Origin: Nitrospirales bacterium | GTDB taxonomy: Bacteria > Nitrospirota > Nitrospiria > Nitrospirales > UBA8639 | NCBI GenBank assembly: GCA_013817135.1 | Contig: JACDDF010000181.1 | Span: 1-5,653, forward strand | Direction: 5' to 3' | Length of the DNA: 5,653 nucleotides | Shown: positions 4,407 to 5,653 of the stretch, in pieces | Layout: each line of letters starts with the position of its first letter | Numbering within the stretch: the first letter of the stretch is position 1 | The notes under the pieces: model-generated | Seen by the model: only the letters and a program-made list of their open reading frames with translations | Databases searched by the model: none | Told to the model about the DNA's origin: nothing | Translations under genes and position numbers: made by a program

Positions 4407-4761
4407 TCACGCTCCTTTCACCTTCTCGGCTGGGTGCGAAAGCGCGTCCCGTGTTCCCCACTTTTCCAAGGCCAGTAAAATCGGATGAAGGGATTTGCCT
4501 TTTTTCGATGACGCGATACTCGACCTTTGGCGGCACTTCAACATACACCTGTCTAGAAAACAGCCCAACATCCTCTAATTCCCTGAGTTGTTTGGTCAGC
4601 ATTCGTTGGGTCACCCCTCCCACCTTGCGTTTTAACTCATTAAACCGCTTTGTTCCATCCAACAGATGAAACAGCGCCATGCCTTTCCACTTCCCCCCGA
4701 ACAACTCTAAAGCTGCTTCGACAGGGCAGGCTCCTGAACACTCGTAGTTCTCAAATCTCAT
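4407..4761 (-). pseudogene. HxlR-family (DUF24) regulator with a one-base frameshift
   Basis: A winged helix-turn-helix regulator of the HxlR family. The first 87 residues are canonical: [21 protein letters not shown], then [20 protein letters not shown], then LREL-DVGL and [14 protein letters not shown]. The frame then breaks at an A6 run (T6 on the plus strand, 4500-4505). With five A's it would continue [20 protein letters not shown] and stop at 4407, giving a 117-residue protein of normal family length. As written, the frame runs on in an unrelated tail to 4306, inside the IS end, for 151 residues. Cys8 and Cys12 near the N-terminus are placed like the redox-sensing Cys of YodB/QorR-type members. 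The RBS AAGGAGGT lies just before the ATG at 4761. It could be a real null allele, a sequencing error, or rescued by slippage. Confidence 0.85.
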
Positions 4762-4918
4762 CGCTTACCTCCTTAGTATACTTTTTGTATCTATCGCACT
4801 TTCATGTATGTACTTGTTCTTTTCTAGAGCATCTCATAAGTTCGCTATAACATCAAAATTTGAAAACCCAAACGGGAAACCGCGAATTCCATGACACACA
4901 TTCAATAGAAGGAGGCAC
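4762..4918. promoter_or_regulatory. Divergent promoter/operator region between hxlR-like and oxidoreductase genes
   Basis: Candidate operator elements are AGTATACT (4775-4782, perfect palindrome), TATAC-TTTTT-GTATC (4777-4791, 4 of 5 paired arms), and TCAAA-A-TTTGA (4853-4863). The first two lie just upstream of the regulator's RBS and resemble the TAC/GTA half-sites of HxlR-family operators. A possible -10, TATAAC (4846-4851), faces the oxidoreductase but has no good -35, which could mean regulated expression. GAAGGAGG (4908-4915) is the oxidoreductase RBS. Confidence 0.5.
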
Positions 4919-4921
4919 ATG

Positions 4922-5653
4922 ATGAAAGCCGTTGGCCTGTATCAGTATTTACCCATCGAGAACGAACAGTCATTGGTGGATGTCCAGATTGATCGACCGA
5001 ATCCGACCGGAAAAGATCTTCTGGTGAAAGTCCTGGCGATTTCCGTGAACCCGGTGGACACGAAAGTTCGGGCACCAAAAAGCGACACCGAAACGACATC
5101 GCGCATTTTAGGGTGGGATGCCGCTGGTGAAGTCATTGCCGTCGGGCCGGAGGTGACATGTTATGCGGTTGGCGATCAGGTCTATTATGCGGGGGATATT
5201 ACCCGGCCAGGCAGTAACAGTGAGTATCAGTTGGTCGATGAGCGCATTGTTGGCAAGAAGCCTACGTCTCTCACATTCGATAAAGCGGCTGCACTCCCGT
5301 TAACAAGTATTACGGCCTGGGAAGGCTTGTTCGAGCGGCTCGGTATCTCACCACTTGGCGAGGATGCGGGCAAATCCATTCTGATCATTGGTGGGGCTGG
5401 AGGCGTCGGTTCGATGGCCATTCAACTCGCGAAGCAACTCGCCAAGCTACACGTGGTTGCCACCGCTTCACGGCCCGAGTCCATCGCGTGGATCAAGAAG
5501 CTTGGTGCTGATCAAGTGGTGAATCACCGCAACGCTCTTGATAAGGAACTGAGTGCCATTGCACTGCCACAGGTCGACTATATCTTTTGCCTGAACAATA
5601 CCACCCAGCATTGGGCGGCGATGGCCAATGCGATCGCCCCACAAGGACGCATC
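4922..5653 (+). CDS. Zinc-binding alcohol dehydrogenase family / quinone oxidoreductase-like protein, 3' end outside window
   Basis: The N-terminal 244 residues of a medium-chain dehydrogenase/reductase (QOR-like subgroup), expected to be a cytosolic NAD(P)H-dependent reductase of quinones or related electrophiles. The N-terminal GroES-like catalytic domain shows LLVKVLAISVNPVDTKVRAP, ILGWDAAGEVIAVG and GDQVYYAGDITRPGSN. The segment EYQLVDERIVGKKP leads into AAALPLTSITAWEGLFERLGI. The Rossmann fold carries the nucleotide motif IIGGAGGVGSMAIQLAKQL, followed by VVATASRPESIAWIKKLGAD. The match to the adh_fam_1 type (zinc-binding alcohol dehydrogenase family) is close throughout, with no frameshift. 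The structural zinc-site cysteines seen in classical alcohol dehydrogenases are absent, as expected for QOR types. Two tandem ATGs (4919, 4922) occur; 4922 is preferred because it lies 6 nt from GAAGGAGG. It is divergent from, and probably controlled by, the adjacent HxlR-type regulator. Confidence 0.92.
   Translation, partial: MKAVGLYQYLPIENEQSLVDVQIDRPNPTGKDLLVKVLAISVNPVDTKVRAPKSDTETTSRILGWDAAGEVIAVGPEVTCYAVGDQVYYAGDITRPGSNSEYQLVDERIVGKKPTSLTFDKAAALPLTSITAWEGLFERLGISPLGEDAGKSILIIGGAGGVGSMAIQLAKQLAKLHVVATASRPESIAWIKKLGADQVVNHRNALDKELSAIALPQVDYIFCLNNTTQHWAAMANAIAPQGRI

Noticed and set aside
4500..4505. Programmed ribosomal frameshift signal in the HxlR-type gene
   Set aside because: The A6 run is not in the phase of a standard -1 slippery heptamer, and restoring the frame needs a +1 shift or loss of one base. 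Mutation, sequencing error or polymerase slippage is simpler.
4373..4850. Plus-strand frames opposite the HxlR-type gene
   Set aside because: The minus strand encodes a clear winged-helix regulator with a strong RBS; these are antisense shadows.
4902..5421. Minus-strand frames opposite the oxidoreductase
   Set aside because: They are shadows of a continuous, well-conserved plus-strand reading frame running to the window end.
1..5653. CRISPR arrays, tRNA or rRNA genes
   Set aside because: No regularly spaced repeats with unique spacers and no tRNA- or rRNA-like sequences were seen by eye on either strand.

Overview
The window is bacterial chromosomal DNA of mixed base composition. It looks like a small accessory island set between two housekeeping-type loci. 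The left edge is the 3' end of a uvrC gene (UvrABC nucleotide excision repair). The right edge is a divergent pair: an HxlR-family regulator and the 5' part of an NAD(P)H:quinone-oxidoreductase-like zinc-binding alcohol dehydrogenase family gene. The organism cannot be named from the sequence. The mix of type II toxin-antitoxin (TA) modules with IS110 and IS1380 elements recalls Nitrospirota or other environmental Gram-negative bacteria, but that is only an impression.

Layout. 1-302: 3' end of uvrC, whose product stops without the usual helix-hairpin-helix tail. 303-506: non-coding, ending in a promoter built from three 13-bp repeats. 507-1078: a MazE/MazF-like TA operon with a 4-nt ATGA overlap. 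1079-1424: no intact gene; it holds a broken IS110-family transposase start, preceded by DNA that can fold into two stem-loops, and then about 50 codons of unexplained open frame. 1421-1986: a BrnT/BrnA TA operon with a good sigma70-type promoter whose -10 lies in a 10-bp palindrome. 1987-2149: AT-rich leader. 2150-2638: the N-terminal part of a P-loop ATPase, cut by an insertion sequence. 2629-4362: a complete IS1380-family element with 19-bp perfect inverted repeats. 4407-4761 (minus): the HxlR-type regulator, frameshifted by one base in an A6 run. 4762-4918: divergent promoter/operator region. 4922-5653: the oxidoreductase, running off the window.

How the parts fit. The two TA modules should each be autoregulated by their antitoxins. 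Both are followed, exactly 1 nt after the last stop codon, by the same 22-position motif (19 identical), which suggests shared ancestry or a shared insertion boundary. The IS1380 element removed the 3' part of the ATPase gene: the missing part does not reappear on the other side, and there is no target-site duplication, so an IS-linked deletion is likely. The HxlR/oxidoreductase pair has the architecture of redox- or electrophile-sensing modules such as YodB or QorR systems, but the regulator frame is broken in this sequence.
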